Shown here in pieces: positions 37,993 through 51,190 of a DNA stretch of 64,000 nt. The first letter of the stretch is position 1, and the number at the start of each line of letters is the position of its first letter. Below the pieces are notes generated by a model. It searched no databases and had not been told where the DNA came from. It was given only the letters and a program-made list of their open reading frames with translations. Source of the DNA: Himantopus leucocephalus (lineage: Eukaryota > Chordata > Aves > Charadriiformes > Recurvirostridae); the NCBI GenBank assembly GCA_003993805.1, contig RSEF01000005.1, positions 22,423,429-22,487,428 of the forward strand, in the 5' to 3' direction. The position numbers and the translations under genes were made by a program.

Positions 37993-38300
37993 CTTGACAT
38001 TTTGCTGTTTAAGCTTGTCCCACTGTGGAAAACAGCCTTACTGATAAACACATGCCTGTATTTTGATGGGAAGTTACAAGATTTAACCAGTCAGAGCCTG
38101 TTTCTATGCAACTGAAGCTAATTCATTACCAACTTTAGTGGATGCAGGAACAGAACATTAAGTCCTTTCATCCAAAATACGTAAGTATACATAAGTATAA
38201 AGCAGACCAGAGTGAAAGCTGTTTTGCCAAGCACATGGGTTCAGCACCGTATTCAGCATGCAGGTGCTTGAAGGAAAATTTTCAATGGCTTTATAAGCCA

Positions 38301-38391
38301 TTTGTTCGTATAAGCCATATTTTAATCATGGAAAATTGTTGGCCTGCTGACAAATATTTTGCTGCTTTTTCCCCATCAGAATAATATTCTT
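38301..38391 (+). repeat. Diverged direct repeat, copy 1
   Basis: Aligns without gaps, at about 80% identity over some 90 columns by eye, to 38704-38794 (offset 403). Shared phrases include CCATATTTTAAT, AAATTGTTGGCC, CTGACAAA and ATTTTGCTGCTTT. The 300 bp between the copies and the outer flanks do not align, so this is not a simple 403-bp tandem duplication. Confidence 0.75.
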
Positions 38392-38703
38392 AAAAATACC
38401 AAAATACCTTTTTCTCAGTAACACTTTGCACCTTCCCTGGGAAACTCTGTGCCATTCACATATTCATATTTGCATAAGAAGCAGAGAAAATTTGATAGTG
38501 GAGACAGGAAAGATAATATAAACCTGGAAAAGTAATGACAGGGAAAATGTAAGAAGTCTAGTTCTTAACAACTGTGGGATAATTTTGAAATAAGATGGCT
38601 CTGAAGAAATTCTCTTCCTAACCCCATCAGCTAGTGGTTGACTCACGTGTGTAGGGATTGTAGATAGCTTTCAATTTTTTTTACTCAGTTGAATGCACCC
38701 ATG

Positions 38704-38794
38704 GATGTTCTTGTTATCCATATTTTAATTGTGCTAAATTGTTGGCCCACTGACAAACATTTTGCTGCTTTATTCCCATTGGAATAATAGAGTC
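38704..38794 (+). repeat. Diverged direct repeat, copy 2
   Basis: Partner of 38301-38391, same strand. Differences are scattered single substitutions. The two could be an old local duplication or two copies of an unrecognised short dispersed element. Confidence 0.75.
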
Positions 38795-40381
38795 CAATGA
38801 GTTAGATTTATTTAACAGTTTTCTCTCTGATGGAGTGCCAATACAATTTACACATTTTGGAAACTATGTTTTTATAGGAATGCAACATGCTGACTGTTTA
38901 ACAACACTTAGCAATAACCTATAACAGAAAATGGTGTCTACTGTGTCAGTGTAGGAGGGCATGCATATTAGCAGATGGTAATTAGATCATCTTCTACTAA
39001 TTTGATAATTAAGATACAGTGTTTGATGAAAGGGACTTACACTACAGTTTGGAGAAAGAATTTCTGTCCTGTGAAAAGCACCATGAGCTCTTTAATGAAT
39101 GCAAGCATTCTGGTCTTTCATTATATACTTCATCTGAAAGCTCATACCTCTCACAGACCCCTCACTCGTCGCTTCCCCACATAAATCACATGTTTGTGAG
39201 GCACCGGATCAGCCCAGTTTTCTGAAATTCTTGCCAGATGTCATTTCACTTTGTCACTCAAGAACATAAACAATCTGGTGCAAGCCAGGCAGATTTTTTT
39301 TCTTTCTGTTCCACAAAAATCATGTATTGCAGAAATATCCTTGTTTCACAAAATTATATCAATGAACAGCTATTCCATTTAACATGAAAAAAATGTTCAT
39401 TTTCTAAAGCAGCTTCTAATAATATTATCAATTTTAAAAAAATCTGTTGCCTGTAACTTAGCCATCATGAGGCAGGTGGTGGAACCTCGAGCAGAATATT
39501 TTTGCTTCTAGGAAATCCCTTTTTCTAAACCTGCAATTTTCTACAAGAAATATCAGACAAATTTTCATGCATAAAATCTAAGTAAAATATTTTTTGCATG
39601 TCAGCCTGAATCTGAATATTGTATCCTCATGTTCATGTTGTTTAAAATTATTTGGGAAGGATTCCTCTCTAACAGTCCAGAGCTAGAAATATATATGACC
39701 ATGTTTCAGGAAATCTATCAATGTTTTGAGCAGAGTTCTGTAGTTCTCTAGTAAACTAGAGCAGGATACTGAGGAATGAATATAATTTCAGTCATATGAG
39801 AGAAATGGAAAGGTACAGCAGCATTCTAAATTTTAGTTGCAGCTCAAGTTAACTGTTCGTTAATAATTGTAATTTGTTCTCATAATAACTCAATGCCCAG
39901 TTGCTACAGATTATGTGGCAACCTTGGTATTATGCTCCCCTCTGAAACAGGAAGTTCAAAATGTTGTGCAATAGCAAATAGATTATATTTCCTATCGCAG
40001 CCATTCGAATCAGTCAAGTCAATGGCTGGAACATGATATTTCAATATTAAGTGAACGCCAATAAGACTACAGACAAGTCATCAACAGGATTAACAGGCTG
40101 GCAGACTTCACTGCAGAATGAAATATCATGCTGGCAACAAAGGCAGTGATCCATTGCTTCTTGCTTTGGATTGGCAGCTTTGGCGGCTCTTTCAGAGAAT
40201 CCAGGAGTGAGTTTGATCCTTTCCCCATCAGACCTTTTGCCCATTAGACCTGTCTTAGCCCATATGAAAAATTTCTAATAATAGAGCTCAGCAACACTGG
40301 TAAATTGGTCAACTGTTAAGTGCTTGGTGGATTATGTTAGTTTTAAAACTTGTCAGAGCTGTAAAATCACTTCCTAGAAAA
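38795..40381. other. Unique AT-rich DNA, no gene seen
   Basis: Long A and T runs but no recognised repeat or exon. Frames are at most 69 codons. Confidence 0.5.
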
Positions 40382-40466
40382 AATGATAATTACAATGATA
40401 ATGACAACAATAATGATATCCACCTTTATATAGTCTTAATCCGTAGAAATCAGGGTACTTTACAGC
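40382..40466 (-). mobile_element. Amniote SINE 3'-tail relic, antisense
   Basis: The plus strand starts with ATG/AAT/ATA triplet-like repeats (AATGATAATTACAATGATAA) and continues CCACCTTTATATAGTCTTAA and TCAGGGTACTTTACAGC. That is the order expected of the reverse complement of a MIR/amniote SINE tail (ATTATT repeats, then 'CTATATAAG' and 'AAAGTGCTTTGAGAT'). Confidence 0.5.
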
Positions 40467-42969
40467 AAAAAATAGCAGTTTGATAGCCGTTGTTTTTTGT
40501 TTTGTGATAACCGTCCCAATGTACCTGCTGAGACAGACTTTTTTCTTAAAGGCAAGAAAAGTGGATATAAGATGCAAATATTTATTCCATAAATAATATA
40601 CATAAATAATACCACTGCTGTAGTATAGGGAGAGATCAGAAAATATGAAACATGGAAAACTTAAAACACAGTCGACCAAGCAGAATTTTCACTCAGAATA
40701 TGATTGCTAAGTGAGGCTGGTTAAGCATGACCTAGTTTTATTCTTTTTTTATATTCAATCTGTTTTGCTCAGTTGATTTTTTGCCAAAGAGAAGAACCAG
40801 CGATGTGAAATCACATCAAGGAAGAATAGTTTTGTGGTTTTGCCAAATCCAGGAATTTCAAGATAGTTCACAAGGAAGTTTAATTTCACTACAAGGTCAA
40901 AGTAGTAAAAATTCTGGAAGACAAATTGCTCATCTTCTTACATCTGTAACTGTGGGAAACCCTTTATTTTACTGGTCTATATCAGCTATGTTTCCTGGCT
41001 TTCAAATCCCTTCAAAAAGCACCAAAATTCCATTAAAATTCATCTAGAGTTTAGAAGTATATCCAAATGGAATCTTCTTCCTCTCTTTCTTCCGCCTTCT
41101 TTTCTATCTTCACTAACCACCATGTAAAATACTCAGTTCAGCCATAATCCAAATCAATAAACAATTAATGAACTTTTAGATATGTATATGTTTCTCATAA
41201 AGCCCTCATTGTAAATGGAAACTGGAATTTCTGCCCTAGCAAACCTTATGTTACCACTGGATAAATAGTTATCACATGCATTAAAATCTGGTATCAGTCA
41301 CAAAGGCTTGGCCATTCCCATTAATATGACTACTTCTCACGGATTCTATGAAAATCTTGAAAACTTGCCATCCTGAACAGTATCCAGAAGGGTACAAACT
41401 GCAGAAGATTTATTGCAACCTGTAAAGAAAAACTCGCCCTGCATATGATTAGCACAGAGTTCTCAAAATTGTTTTCCTTAGGTGAGCAGTGAGAAAGACA
41501 GGTTTCTCTTTCTCTCATTATTGTCAGCTTCAGTGCTGATAAATCACAGACCTTCAGTGTGTTACTGCCATGGAAACCTATAACTAATACCGTACAACTT
41601 ATCTTTCTTAACATATTACAGTGTTTGCAATGTCCTTGTTCAGTTCAGGAAGTTTAAGAAAAGTGATAGAAATATCTCCAGAGCAGTCCCAATATGAAAT
41701 CACGTTCAAACCCACTTTTTATGTGGTTCAGATTCTGGTTTTCTGGACACCCACTGAAAATGCAGGGTTTTTTCTGCATCATATCCATCACTAGAGCTTT
41801 TTATCACTGACATTTTATCTGCACATCTTTCAGAATGCTTCAAGAGGGGAATAAGTTATTGCATGCGGATTCTGTCTAATTTGTTATCATTTGCTACATC
41901 CAAATCTATTCCTGGCTTATTTGTCATCACCTTTAGTTACTGTGCACAGCCATAATGTTTTGCAGCCCCAGAGAGATCAGCTGGAATATAAATGCGGTGC
42001 TGCTACACCCTCATTTCTATTAGATAGCATGCACATGATTGTTCCGTACCAATAAGCAACCTGCTGTGTCCAAAAATTTGCCATGCTTCAGTCTGCTAAA
42101 TCTTTATTGGGCACAGTATGGAAACTCAATTAATACCGGGAATTACATTGCCTAATGTCACCCAAGTTGCATCCAATTATTTTTTCTTAATACCTTTTGT
42201 TCAATCCCAGGCTAACCTAAGAGAGTGGGGCCAGTGCCCTTCCCCATCTAAGAGGCCTTTGGTAGGAAGGCAGGGAGCTGCTGGAGAGTCTCAGCATGGA
42301 GGCCACTGGCATGGCCACAGCTGTAACCCTTTCACTTTTTCCCACAGCAGCTCTGTTGCTGTCATGGAAACTAATGAATATTGAAATTTGGCCATTCAAT
42401 AGATTTTGCTGCATAGCGGCCCCATTCAAATTACTCCTCTTTATGTCTTTAATTGGTTTTTATGTTGGTTTTTTTTATTTTTCCTAGGCTCTGGGTACCT
42501 GATCTCACAAACAGGAAAAGCCATCATGCTAAGAAAAAGCACCCCATGCAGCATCTGCCCTTCACTTTGTAACTATGGAATATGGTGGAATAATATACGA
42601 AAGAAGACCTCAAAACCCAAACACAACCTTCCCCCAACATTACCCTCCTTCAGAGCTTGACTGACTAGATCTTCTTAATACAATTCGATTCATAAATCTG
42701 TACAGGTCATTAAATTCCAGCTATCACAGGGAGAGTAAACACAATACTGCCATCACCTCTGGCTGATGGGATGGTTAGCAGTGCAGCATTCACCACTAAG
42801 CTTTCAACCAAATATCCAAAATGGGTTCATTTCTTCCTGTCTTATACACAGAATTTTGTGCATACTGGGGGGAGAAAAAAAAAAAGTTAAAATGCAAGGA
42901 ATGATCAGCATTTTAGTCTCCTTAGAGTCTACCATGAATTTCATCTCAGAGATTATCACTGTACTGTAG
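40467..42969. other. Unique DNA, no gene seen
   Basis: Frames of 80-101 codons are scattered on both strands without domains. The part from about 42100 to 42460 has several ATTA/TAAT cores (CAATTAATACC, CTAATGAATATTGA, TTTAATTGG) and no repeat; it could be regulatory but nothing shows this directly. Confidence 0.45.
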
Positions 42970-43024
42970 TCATAGAATCATAGAATGATTTAGGTTGGAA
43001 AAGAGCCTTAAGATCATCATCATA
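42970..43024 (-). mobile_element. CR1 LINE 3' tip, antisense
   Basis: CATAGAATCATAGAATGATT, then TAGGTTGGAAAAGAGCCTTA and AGATCATCAT match the outermost about 55 bp of an antisense avian CR1. Only the very 3' tip was inserted or has survived. Confidence 0.85.
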
Positions 43025-46000
43025 TAACACATTATTCCAGAAAATTACACTGCGAACAATTAGCAGAATTTTGAATTGGTTGAAACTACCTTTTTATCAT
43101 CATTGCAACATAGTGTTTGGGGTGGGTGGTTAGAGAAACTAACAACCTTTTCAGACACACTAACAAAAATTGTGGGATGCTGATTAAGCCCAGCTGAAGA
43201 CTTGGTTCCATGGAATATGCAGTGCTTCAAGGGAACGAGAGCATTGTTTAAATACCCTGTAGCTAATATATTTGTCATATGTATAACATCTGAGCTATCT
43301 GGAACATGTAGAATTTGTCTTTGATATATATTTGTCACTGATATAAAGCTCTCCCTGATTGTTCCCCTGCCAGCCTGTTACTGGTTTAGCTTTATGCTAT
43401 TCATTCCTTACCAAGAGCTTATTGATTTCAGCAGCAGCTGAAAGTGCAAGGCTCTTCTCAGGCCCTTTGATTGAGAGTTGGAGTCTGTTAATAAAGCCCC
43501 ATAGGAAATGAAAAAGCACCCCAAATGTGTAAAATCTGTGCATTTATTCTGCGATTCTTGATACTTTAAGTAGAATTCCATATCTATTTAGATCTATGAA
43601 ATGTCACCAAACAACAACTTTTTTATGGCAATTATTTGCTGTGCTGCATGCCATAAAATGTGCAATAAAGCTATTAGCAATTTTGGTCCTGAGATTCTTC
43701 CCAACAGGGTTGGGAAATGCAGAATGAAGCCTGACCTGTTGGCCCTATCCTCTTTCTGAACTCTCAAGTATTGAGAAGTTACTTAGGTATCTGTAAAAGC
43801 TCGAGCATTATTTATTGCCAACATAAAATAACATGATTGTAGGAGCTAGCTTTCTGCCGAATCCTTGTCTCATGACTTAAGATACCGCTCTGTGTCTTTT
43901 TTATGTGATTTATATTTGTGTACACGATTTATATAAGAATGCATACATGTTAAATACATCCATGCAGCTTCACAGAGGTGCAGTACAAACTTCAGCAAAA
44001 GTGGGGTTGATTACTGTTGATGATTCTAAAAACGAACTGGAATTTTCACCCACACCCGTCTGGTTCTAGTACTTCCTAATTCTGATTGGCAGGAAAGTTT
44101 GCAAAATCTAGTGTTACATGTGCGGGGCTACCAAACACAAAGTGTCAGACAGACAGGCAAATAAGCCCCAAAACTCAGACAGCTGCCATTGCAGCTGCTA
44201 CTGCAGTCATCCAAACAGACGGACTGCATGCGGGTCCATCCATCTGTGACAGGGTAGTGCTGGGCTGTCTTCAGGCACAGTGCCTCCACTTTTGCACTTG
44301 GGCCAGCCTGTCCTACCTTCATCCTTCACATAAGGACTCTCCTCAGCCCCTTCCAACTGGTGAAGAAGAAGGAGATAGCAGAGGGAGTGTGAGGTAGCAG
44401 TGGCTCAGAGGAGTCTGAGGGCAGGCTTAAATGCCCAGGAGACGTACCTGCAAGTTTTCAGGCTGAAAGGCTATGTGCCAGTGACACATACTATAATTTC
44501 CCAGTGCGATAGCTTTAGCTGCAATTTCATTTCTAAGAACTGCTGCTCATTCTCCTCCTTACCCTAACATCCCACTGGGCCACTCAGTTACCCTGATGTA
44601 CCTTTTGGCGTGTCTGCACTGTAAAACTGATCAGTAAAACCCACCTGTAAAATAATCCTCTGGGACAGCATCATGAGGCTGCTTATGATGGAGCTCCTGG
44701 AAGGCTCCTAAAAGCCCACGTGTAGGGATTCCAGCCAAAGCACCCCTGTTCAGGGCCCTGTACCTGGAAGGTAGGATCAGGAAGAACTAATCAAGCAGCA
44801 AGAGCTCCTTCTAAAATTTCTAAGCAAGATTAGAGAGGGTAATTTAGCTGTGAAATTGGTCCAGGAAAATAGTCCCTTGGTTGCCCTCACCTTGGGTTTC
44901 TGTACAGCATAAGCTTAGTACAATTGAAAGTACTTTTTTGGAGCAACACTGAGCCTCAGAATGGGTATTTTTTTTTACAATTTTTCAAATTATATCCAAG
45001 CTAAATGTTGAGATTGTATCTTTTTTTATCATCTCACAATAAAAAAGCAATCTTACATAAACAGTTTGAGCAGCTATGACATAGGAACAACTGCTGGTGT
45101 GTTATGCTTGTGTCACATAACATACAGGCCCATACACACAAGTTTGAAGCTTAGACAACTCCTTAACACTATTTCCTTTCTTACCTCTGCAGCCTTATTT
45201 TTTATTTTTAAGGTAATATTTGTCTTTTTACCAATTTTCCCAGCTTAAACTTTTCTGATGATGTAAAATGTAGTTAATAAAGTGATAGTGAGAAGCTATT
45301 GAGTAATCTGCCCAAGGCATTTAGCAATAATTTGCTTGTTCTATAACCTAATAACCATTTCAGCTTCAGGGTACAATAAAACAGAGGTGTTAATTCAGTA
45401 GTGTTAAAGGAAGACTAATTATACTGAGGACACATCCTCTTCTGAGCTTAGTCACTTGTGACCTATTGTGAAGCTACCAGAGAAGAACCAGGCACTGTTC
45501 TGCACTGAATTATTCATGGCCTTATCTGCTTCAAGGGGCTGATAGAAGCATTCTTCATACAGTTTTACTCAGCAGACTCTGGCTGCACTCTTCTCAGCAC
45601 AATTTAAGAAGAAGTATTCGAGTCATGAACATTCAGATAGGGAAACACAGATTCATGTTCTATGTCATGTTCATCTGATTTTCAAACAAGTGAGAACATT
45701 TCCCAATAAAATGAGACAGAATGTGTGAGAGAACAATGAGAAGGAATGTCTCATGAGTAAGTGTGTCCATGGGTTATAATCATGGACTGCACTAAGATAA
45801 AACAAACTCTTCAGCTGCAAGGGGAGCCCAAAAGTTCCCCTAACTCCATCACCTATGGGTGTGTAATTGCCCCTTTATTTCATGAGACATTTACTGTCAT
45901 CATTACAGAAAGCCAAGAACTGTACAAACACCTTCTGGAACTGGGTTTTTGTATTTTAAAAAACCAAAATGTACATTGCCAACGTTCAGGTAGAAAGCCT

Positions 46001-49000
46001 ATAAGTTATGTCAACAGCAAAACAGGATTCCTTCACATACCACCACCTCCAGTGCGCAGCAGGTCTTACTTGAGACATGAGAAGGAAAGTCGGTCTCTTT
46101 GTACATTCAGTTCTTGACTCAAAAGCTGAACGTGGTAAGTATGGTACAGCTTTGCTTCATTTTAAGAGATGTGAGTGCCCATAAAAATAATTTCAGATGG
46201 TACCAAACAGCCATAATACAGTAACACACTTAATTACTATTAGTCTTGGATGAAGCTGAAACACAAAAAACGAGGAGGAACACTCTGTTCTACTGCACTG
46301 TGTTTAAGCCACCCAGACTCAATCATGCAACTTTATTCCCTGTAAAAAATTGAAGCATAAGAAAGAAAGAAATCGTTATTCCCCTATGTATCATAAATCA
46401 CTGTGCAGGGCTTTCTGGTTTGGACCAACTGGTATTTAAGGCCCTGACCATGCAGAGTGATTTAAAACTAGTGAGTTGCTTCACATTTTTATACACACTT
46501 GAATTTGAACAGGATGAAAAGTGCAGGGCATATGCAAATTTTACATTCTAAACCTGTTAAATATTGCATACAAGCAATTTATTGGTGCTGCCATCTCAGG
46601 CTTCACAGCCTTCAGTTCAATCAATTCTTGCCACAGACAACCTGAAATGAGAGCCGGGCAGGATGAATGGTCTGTTCCTCTCAAACTTCACATGCTGCCT
46701 ACAACCGCTACAATGAAGGAGCCATATTTTTAACACATGCACAATTCTTTTTAAAAATGTGCCAGCTCAGGCTAAGAGAGTAAAGCTACAGAGTCAGTCT
46801 GAAGAGAGCTCCAAATTGAATGAAAAAATAGCAAACTTTACTCTACTAGAACTGTTTTCTAGCTCAGATAAACTGAATTTTCCTGGTGGAATTGGAAACG
46901 TGGAGGCAGAGGAGGAGGACTCTGATACTCTCCTATAATCACCTAGCCCAAGTATCTGCATATGCCTCTACATATAGGTACAATATTTATATCACAGTAC
47001 TAGGTGTGGCAACACATTGTCTGGATTGGGCTGATATGTTCTAAAACATCCCTCATCTTTAAAAATGAGCTAAATTCTTTAGCAGTTGTAATCATACAAA
47101 TGCAACTGTCTGAGTGTCACCCCATGTTCCAAATATAAGCATTTGTATTCATTAGAGTTCGGAAAAAAACTCAAAAAGAAAGGAATTTCTGCTAGGTGTT
47201 GTGACCAAATATGCACCAGCCCAGCAAGTCAATACATGCCAGTTTTACATATCTCTCTGACAGAGCTGACCTGCACTTCGCTGTGAAAACATTTAAACTC
47301 TCATTGATTTGTTTGTTTAGCTTTGAATTTGTCCTATTAACAGATTCTCTGTCAGCCTCATAATGGAACAAGGCTCTCACTAAGAGAACCAGTGGAAGGT
47401 TTCTCTATGAATTTGTCAGGGCAATGGAAAGAGTGGTATTGCATTAAAAAGCTGCTTTCAAATGGCGGAAGAGGACAGCAGGTGCTTCCCTATGCACATA
47501 ACTCTCATGAACAAAGGCAATGGTATTTTACAGGGAGATCAATAAAGGAGCTGCAGCACAGAATAAAGCAGGCAATGGAGACCTCATTGTTCATCTGTTT
47601 TTTCCACCTTCAGTGACAAAATGCCATCTCCATTCTGAGATGTTCATGTCAGGGTAACAAACCAGTGTTATGTCTTTGTGTCTTGATGCCATGCTATCAC
47701 AAACGTACACATCATAAATGTTAATACTATTGCATTGCTTCATGTGCTGCACAGTGAGACTTACAAAGCTGAGGCTCTGCCATTACCACAAAGATGGGGC
47801 TAGGGAAATACGAGGGTCAGAATAGAAGCCCAAAGACACTCAGTTCATGGCACAGTGAGTGAATGAATATCCCCTTCCTTTGAAGCACCCAGTGTTGGAT
47901 TTTTCCAGGCACAGGTTTACCTGAGAGGATAGACTACACAGAGGCTACTGTCCCACCTGTGAGCAGCAGTACAGCAGATGCTCACATGTTGCATAATGCT
48001 GTCTCAGCTCTGTAGTCCCCTACTTAAATCAGAGCTCTGTGTGTTAGGAAGAAAACATGATGGACACAAGCCTGAATGGACAAGATAAAGTCTGTCCTAG
48101 TTCAACCTCTTTTAGTGCAGAATCTTGTGAAAAACTAGTTAGCACCAATATTTTCCCTTATTATGAAAATCCTAATGAGGATTCTTCAGGAAAATATATA
48201 TATACAAGGATAATATTAAAGCTTCAAATCAATTATTCTTGTGTGTGGGAACAGACCCATGAGATCTACCTTGCAATCCTAAGGATTCTATGATTAGAAA
48301 TCTTCTGTAGTCTTATTTGATCTGTGTATGAATTTGTGTCCCTTTCATCTTTTCCCCTAGATGAGTGCTCTGCAGCTGGAAGCTTATCTATCCATCTGTT
48401 TCAGTAAACACAGAATTAACTTTATGGCCAGAAAGTGCCAAGCACTGCACATTTCGTGCAAAGGTAATGAAAGGCACGCTAATGCTTCCACTGTCCACAT
48501 TGGATATTTAACTACCACTGTCAAAACTCATCAATCTTTTTTCGTGTTGTCTCCCACATACTTACAATTGTGCTGCTGTTCCTACTTCCATCACTGAACC
48601 TATCCTTCGTTAATGTGGGTACACCCAGCATGATACTGGTACCTTGGCTGACTCTTCATGTTGCTGTGTTGTAGCACTTTATAGTAGGCCACTTTTGAGT
48701 ATTTGGGCAAATAGTCTGTCATGTGCCTAGACTCCAGCTGTTTCTGCCACCGCTCTTCTCCATTGTATCTTCATCCTAATGGTTGCATTGGCATTTTAGA
48801 GCAGGTTGCTATCTGGTCTCTGTGTCCAGACAAAGGGTCTTGTTGGAGTACACTGAAGAGCCTTCCCAGCCTTTGTGTGTGAGTTTCCCTGCAATGAAAC
48901 AAGGGCCCATGGTGAGCTGGAGTGCACCCATGTCCCTTCCTGGCAGGCAGGCAGGCTACAATTGCAGTGCACACTAGGGACCAGACGAGGGCCATGCTGC

Positions 49001-49517
49001 GGAAAGCATCATAGTGTAGGTAATCTTCCTGTACCATCAAGGCTCTCTGCACACCTCAGAGGTAGCTCAGTCTCTCCCGGCACATGTGCATCCTCTGCAT
49101 CTCTTACAAAGTATTTCTTCATGACTTTGCTGTCCCTTTTCTGTCACAGTCCTCTCACCACATGTTCAGTCCTGCAAATGCTCACTTAAATGAGCTGTGA
49201 GGACATATGAGTTGCTCTGATCATGTTTTCAGCTTCACTCCTGTAAAGATTTGAGCAGCTGAATTTTGTTTGCTTTGTTAGGAGCTTATATTTTCCAAAT
49301 ATAGAAAATTTTTCATGAATGAAAATTTTTTAAAAGCTGCAGATGCATAAAAATTTCTTGTTCTGGACAACTCATAGAAAATAGAAGCCATATCAAATAA
49401 CTCAGCCAACTAGACAGGCAATGGAAATTGTGAGCTCTCTGTAGTGATTATTCTAAGGAATGCTTGTTATAAACAACCTAAGCAGCTCACCAGCTGAATT
49501 ATGTCCATTAGGACAAC
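43025..49517. other. 6.5 kb of unique DNA without a supported gene
   Basis: 43360-43700 is repeat-free and has a texture like conserved non-coding DNA (TTATTGATTTCAGCAGCAGC, GCAATTATTTGCTG, CAATAAAGCTATTAGCAATT). A 118-codon frame at 45761-46117 and a 104-codon frame at 48875-49189 have no recognisable domains. The weak exon candidate at 48361 lies here. Confidence 0.45.
48361..48463 (+). other. Weak candidate exon or pseudo-exon
   Basis: A pyrimidine-rich stretch ending in CCCCTAG at 48360 precedes an open frame that starts MSALQLEAYLSICFSKH and runs on past an AAG|GTAATG donor-like site at 48463. The block is 103 nt, not a multiple of three, and its base composition does not stand out from the flanks. 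No family is recognised. Such pseudo-exons are common in large introns, so it is listed only as a splice-compatible segment. Confidence 0.12.
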
Positions 49518-49537
49518 NAAAAAAAAAAAAAAAAAAA
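49518..49537. repeat. Unresolved base followed by a poly-A run
   Basis: A single N directly precedes 19 A residues. This is typical of uncertain homopolymer length in the assembly. No LINE or SINE body was recognised upstream, so it is not evidently a retroposon tail. Confidence 0.9.
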
Positions 49538-49771
49538 CAACAAAAGCCAATCAGTGAAGAAAAAACATCTGGCTATCTGCAATTAAAAAAAAAAATGAAG
49601 CGAGAACAAAAGTAGCATCTCACTTCTCCACTTCCTTCCCTGACTGTCACATTCTGCCAGTCAAAGCCTGTTCAAAATGTAGCTAATGGACTTCATTCCT
49701 TGAGCCTTGACTTGCTGATCTGGGCTGCAGCTAAGCAGAAAACATTTATACAATACATGCAAATAAACAAG

Positions 49772-49863
49772 CATTATTATTATTATCATCATCATCATTA
49801 TTATTATTATCATTGTTATCATTATCATCATCATCACTATTAGCGGCAATGTCATTATTATTA
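49772..49863. repeat. ATT/ATC compound trinucleotide microsatellite
   Basis: Blocks of ATT alternate with blocks of ATC and end in TCATTATTATTAAG. The minus strand gives Met/Ile-rich translation (AT-GAT-AAT codons), which explains the 64-codon frame there. Probably polymorphic in length. Confidence 0.92.
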
Positions 49864-51050
49864 AGCAAACTACTATTTCTTTCTATCAGGAAATTTATTT
49901 CTATAGGAGCTACAGCCATGGATTAGGACTACACTGTACTAGCTTTATCCAGTCAAGCAAAGTCCACAGTGCTAATCTCCTTAGTTTATGGCCCTATTTA
50001 TACCTGTGCCCAGCTCTGTGGGAGTGGGATGTCAGTGGATGTCTGCCTTTCACACTTGGTTCCCTGAAGAAACAATACTTATGTATTTGACCTAAAAGTC
50101 AGGGGGGGCTCTAAATATTGGTGAATGGATCTGGAATGATTTTCACATTAAAATCTCACTGTAAATCCTTCACAGTGATGAACAGACCAGTATTTTACAA
50201 TGCCTGTGCTAATGGCAACCTTTAATAAATTACAAAACAGCTGAACTACCCAGAGCTGCCACTGCCAACCTGCACACTGGCAGCAGAAAGTGTTTTATTG
50301 CCAGATAAATGCTTATGTGGTCGTATTTATGCGAGGAGACCATGGCACCCTGTGAGAAGTAAATCAACCATGTCTATACCGCTCCCTTCTCCATCTTCTC
50401 TGAAAAGAAGTCTCAGGGTGCCAAGCACAATGTCAGCCCCTGTCAAACTAAGAAGTGTTTGGGGTTACCCAGCACCAAAATTAAATGGAGTAAGTCATAT
50501 TATACACAAAAACTATGAAGGTGAAGCCTCTTCTGAGAGGTCCTTCATCTCATGCCATCAATTGTAGTCTAGGCCCAAGCACAAGTCTTTCCCCAAGGTT
50601 TCACTGTGAAACAAGGAAGACAGTTGCCATTAGTCTCCTTAGGGCTGTCCTTCACATACCTCTTGGCGGCCTATGTTTTCACTGCTGATGATTACTCAGC
50701 AGAGAGTGATGAACCTAGGAACCAATCAGTGAAACCGCCCATGTTCAATTTCTTTGTGATTACAGTGACGTTTCGTGTTGCAAATGCCAGGTCTTTAGGA
50801 TCAACAAATTAAAATGTGAGCTTTCCTGTCCATGTTTCATGAATGCCTCAGCCATTCCGCTAAATTTTAAACCAAAGGACATGAGCAAATGGGGCAGTTG
50901 GCACATGACAGAGTGTGGCATAGACCTACGGTTAATAATACACTAAAGGGTAAGCAAATTCAGAGTACCTCACATCTACTTCAGGCTTCGGCATACATGT
51001 GGATAGTTTCTGGAGAAAATCTTTCATGCTTCTGTAAATTGTGAATCTGC
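49864..51050. other. Unique DNA, no gene seen
   Basis: Frames of 89 and 68 codons (50298-50567, 50606-50812, plus) have no domain or convincing splice sites. No repeat was recognised. Confidence 0.5.
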
Positions 51051-51190
51051 ATCATAGAACTGTAGACTGATACGGTAGTTTAGGTTGGAAGGGACCTCTG
51101 GAGGTCTCTAGTCTTCCACCTGCTCAAAGGAGGGTTGGCTATGGGGTTGGACCTGAATGCTCAGTCGGGTCTTGAGAACCTCAAGACATT
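51051..51190 (-). mobile_element. CR1 LINE 3' end, antisense, different subfamily
   Basis: ATCATAGAACTGTAGACTGA is a mutated terminal repeat; GTTTAGGTTGGAAGGGACCT, CTGGAGGTCTCTAGTC, CTGCTCAAAGGAGGGTTGGC, and GCTCAGTCGGGTCTTGAGAA, CCTCAAGAC follow in the order of an antisense CR1. The CTGCTCAAAG...CAGTCGGGT wording differs from the GCCATAGGCAGGGACA type at 24970, so this is another CR1 subfamily and, by its divergence, an older insertion. Confidence 0.88.

Noticed and set aside
45761..46117. 118-codon frame, Lys/Ser-rich
   Set aside because: No family resemblance and no flanking splice signals; surrounding DNA has normal non-coding texture.
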